This document shows positions 25,887 to 27,687 of a stretch of 27,687 nucleotides of DNA, piece after piece. Origin of the DNA: Wenyingzhuangia sp039768865. Its GTDB lineage: Bacteria; Bacteroidota; Bacteroidia; Flavobacteriales; Flavobacteriaceae. The notes beneath the pieces are model-generated. The model worked only from the letters and a program-made list of their open reading frames with translations. It searched no databases and was not told the DNA's origin. Both the position numbers and the translations under genes were made by a program. Position 1 is the stretch's first letter. Each line of letters opens with the position of its first letter. The DNA is taken from assembly GCF_039768865.1 (NCBI RefSeq), contig NZ_JBDMZQ010000066.1. One strand, written 5' to 3'.

Positions 25887-26250
25887 GTATCCAAAAATTT
25901 GAGGGTAAAAATAAGCATTTTACATGGGATAGTATTCTCAACTGGTTATAAATAAGGACTTTTACAACTAGACAAAAGAATTGTATAATTAATCAACACC
26001 ATCACACTACCCCAGAAAACCAATGTCAATATGAAATACACTCTTTTGACAACGGCGTCAATAACAAAATTTTATAAAAAAGTTCGCTTTCAAATTCCAT
26101 TAAATATTATTGAGTTATCAATATTACAAAAGGCTAGCCGGCATAGCTTTCCCGGTCTATATTTTCTAAAAACATCCAAAACAAACGTAACGCTTAGAAA
26201 TATTAAATAGACATTACTAAACATCATCAGAAAATAACTAAATTCGTTCA
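25887..26250. other. 364-nt divergent gap between yicC and the GT9 gene
   Basis: It must hold promoters for both directions, but only imperfect -7 boxes are seen: TATTTTTA for yicC (25913-25906) and TAAATTCG at 26239-26246 for the GT9 gene, the latter only 4 nt before its ATG. It also contains a 59-codon open frame (26031-26210) and a local G+C-rich hairpin (26129-26150). Confidence 0.45.
26031..26210 (+). CDS. Candidate small protein of 59 residues (doubtful)
   Basis: An ATG-to-TAG open frame (starting MKYTLLTTASITKFYKK) in the yicC/GT9 gap. It is basic, with no clear signal peptide, motif or family. No good ribosome-binding context is visible, and a frame of this length in such A+T-rich DNA has an appreciable chance of being random. 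It could also be a remnant. A hairpin lies inside it. Confidence 0.15.
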   Translation: MKYTLLTTASITKFYKKVRFQIPLNIIELSILQKASRHSFPGLYFLKTSKTNVTLRNIK

Positions 26251-27282
26251 ATGCAAAATATTAAACACCTTTTAGTGATTCGACTGTCTGCCATGGGAGA
26301 TGTTGCCATGACCGTTCCCGTGATTAAAACCTTAACTGATCAAAACCCAGAGCTTAAGCTCACCATTGTTTCAAAAAGTTTTTTAAAACCTCTTTTTGAT
26401 GATCTAGACCAGGTAACTTTCTTTGCTGTTGACGTAAAAACAAAACATAAGGGACTTCAAGGAATTTATAAACTATATAAAGAACTAAGACCTCTAAAGT
26501 TTGATGGCGTAGCAGATTTACACAATGTACTCCGTTCTAAAATTTTAAGATTTTTTTTTAGATTAGAGGGGATCGAGGTTTGTTTTATCAACAAAGGAAG
26601 ATCTGAAAAAAAAGCACTGACCGCTAGAAAAAATAAAAAATTTAAACGTTTAATCTCCACACATCAACGCTACAGTGAGGTATTTAAAAGACTGGGAATA
26701 CCTATAGACCTCAAAACTCCCTCATTCAAAGAAAAAAAAGAAATTACCGAGAACTTAAAAGATTTGATTCAGTATCAACCCAATGAAAAAATGATTGGCA
26801 TTGCTCCTTTTGCCGCGCACGAGAGCAAAAAATACCCCTTAAAATTGATGGAAGAAGTCGTGAACAAACTCTCCAAACAGCATAAAATTTTATTGTTTGG
26901 AGGAGGACAACAAGAAATTCACCTCTTGAACACTTTGGAAGAAAAAAACCAAAACGTGTTTAGTGTCGCTGGTAAAATTAAGCTAAAAGACGAATTAATT
27001 ATAATAAGCCAACTGTCTGCTATGGTCAGTATGGATAGTGGCAATGGTCACTTCTCTGCACTATTCGGCGTACCTACCATAACCCTTTGGGGCGCCACCC
27101 ATCCCTATGCTGGCTTTGCTCCGTTTGGTCAAGAAATGAACGGCTTAACTGCTGATAGAGAGCAATACCCGCTTTTACCAACATCTATATATGGGAATAA
27201 AACAATACCTGGCTACGAAAAAGCAATGGAAACCATCAGCCCTAAAACCGTCATAAACAAAGTGTTATCAACAATAGCATAG
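26251..27282 (+). CDS. Glycosyltransferase family 9 (heptosyltransferase-like)
   Basis: A GT-B fold enzyme of the ADP-heptose:LPS heptosyltransferase family, acting at the inner face of the cytoplasmic membrane on the lipopolysaccharide core. The N-terminal motif VIRLSAMGDVAMTVPV is at residues 9-24, with the conserved catalytic Asp17. The nucleotide-sugar site is MDSGNGHFSALFGVPT (261-276), followed by TLWGATHP. The 343-residue length is normal. Sugar donor and acceptor cannot be read from sequence. It precedes the DUF3127 gene by 82 nt. Confidence 0.9.
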   Translation: MQNIKHLLVIRLSAMGDVAMTVPVIKTLTDQNPELKLTIVSKSFLKPLFDDLDQVTFFAVDVKTKHKGLQGIYKLYKELRPLKFDGVADLHNVLRSKILRFFFRLEGIEVCFINKGRSEKKALTARKNKKFKRLISTHQRYSEVFKRLGIPIDLKTPSFKEKKEITENLKDLIQYQPNEKMIGIAPFAAHESKKYPLKLMEEVVNKLSKQHKILLFGGGQQEIHLLNTLEEKNQNVFSVAGKIKLKDELIIISQLSAMVSMDSGNGHFSALFGVPTITLWGATHPYAGFAPFGQEMNGLTADREQYPLLPTSIYGNKTIPGYEKAMETISPKTVINKVLSTIA

Positions 27283-27333
27283 ATTTGTTAATAAGTTTAA
27301 ACGGTTTCTATTTTAGTTTCTTAACAATCTATT

Positions 27334-27341
27334 TATTTTTG
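27334..27341 (+). promoter_or_regulatory. Possible -7 box (TATTTTTG) for the DUF3127 gene
   Basis: An exact TAnnTTTG about 24 nt before the ATG, predicting a leader of roughly 18 nt. No TTG is found at -33 spacing. Confidence 0.4.
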
Positions 27342-27364
27342 ATATTCAACAAATAAATGAAGAC

Positions 27365-27687
27365 ATGCAAGTATCAGGAAAAATTAAATTAATCAACGAA
27401 ACTCAAACTTTTGGCGCTAGTGGATTTAGAAAAAGAGAATTGGTTTTAACGACCGATGAGCAGTACCCACAAATGCTAATGATTGAATTCGTTCAAGATA
27501 AAGTAGATATTTTAGACACATATAAAGTAGGACAAGACGTTACTGTTTCTATCAATTTGAGAGGACGTGAGTGGATCAATCCAGAAGGTGTTGCCAAATA
27601 TTTCAACTCTATCACAGGTTGGAGAATTGAAGCTAACGCATCAGCAGCCTCACAAAGTGGCGAAGCACCTGCTAGTTTTGAAACGAC
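27365..27687 (+). CDS. DUF3127 family protein (partial, runs off the window)
   Basis: The first 107 residues of a protein I recognise as DUF3127, a small Bacteroidota family predicted to have an OB-like beta-barrel. Typical parts are KLINETQTFGASGFRKRELV (residues 8-27), EQYPQMLMIEFVQDKVD (32-48), VSINLRGREWINPEG (62-76) and KYFNSITGWRIE (78-89). After about residue 90 the sequence becomes Ala/Ser/Gly/Glu-rich (ANASAASQSGEAPA), resembling the flexible tail of single-strand binding proteins. The OB-like shape and tail make nucleic-acid binding plausible but unproved. The 3' end is missing. Confidence 0.88.
   Translation, partial: MQVSGKIKLINETQTFGASGFRKRELVLTTDEQYPQMLMIEFVQDKVDILDTYKVGQDVTVSINLRGREWINPEGVAKYFNSITGWRIEANASAASQSGEAPASFET

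Overview
The window comes from the chromosome of a member of the Bacteroidota, most likely a marine Flavobacteriaceae-type bacterium. The evidence is strong A+T richness, flavobacterial -7 boxes (TAnnTTTG, some with a TTG about 17-23 nt upstream), almost no Shine-Dalgarno sequences, a metalloprotease with a type IX secretion (T9SS) C-terminal sorting domain, and several Bacteroidota-restricted families (DUF2480, DUF3127, the long divergent PurF-like amidotransferase, bacterial GH3). It is mostly housekeeping DNA. I see no IS element, prophage, CRISPR array, tRNA or rRNA.

Layout. 202-4220 (+): tilS and ppc, closed by a bidirectional terminator at 4243-4270. 4306-7160 (-): a PfkB-type sugar/nucleoside kinase followed by a divergent amidophosphoribosyltransferase. 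7262-8549 (+): a Fe-S assembly operon sufE-sufT-DUF2480 behind a good flavobacterial promoter, converging on hflX (8560-9780, -). 9850-11969 (+): an endonuclease/exonuclease/phosphatase-family protein and an unnamed 360-residue protein carrying a DxDDT motif. 12051-16825 (-): leuC-leuD, a terminator, then a LeuA/CimA-family synthase and leuB. 17103-17921 (+): a zinc-ribbon membrane protein. 17966-22709 (-): M23 peptidase, GH3 protein, secreted M43 protease and rsmI. 23107-25886 (-): a tightly packed operon yicC-gmk-DUF3050-nadD. 26251-end (+): a GT9 glycosyltransferase and the start of a DUF3127 gene that runs off the window.

How the genes work together. LeuC, LeuD and LeuB catalyse isomerisation and oxidative decarboxylation of branched malates. 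The synthase beside them keeps the three residues that form the pyruvate pocket of Leptospira citramalate synthase, so this cluster may feed isoleucine through citramalate rather than, or as well as, leucine. SufE (sulfur transfer) and SufT (Fe-S maturation) sit with DUF2480, which suggests a Fe-S role for that family; LeuC is itself a 4Fe-4S enzyme. The yicC-gmk-nadD operon contains a heme-oxygenase-fold DUF3050 protein with a run of possible metal ligands.

The most promising leads are the DxDDT protein at 10887-11969 (possible class II terpene-cyclase-like toroid), the citramalate-type synthase, DUF3050 inside the gmk/nadD operon, and the PfkB plus divergent PurF pair. None is proved by sequence reading alone, and I do not claim a complete new system.
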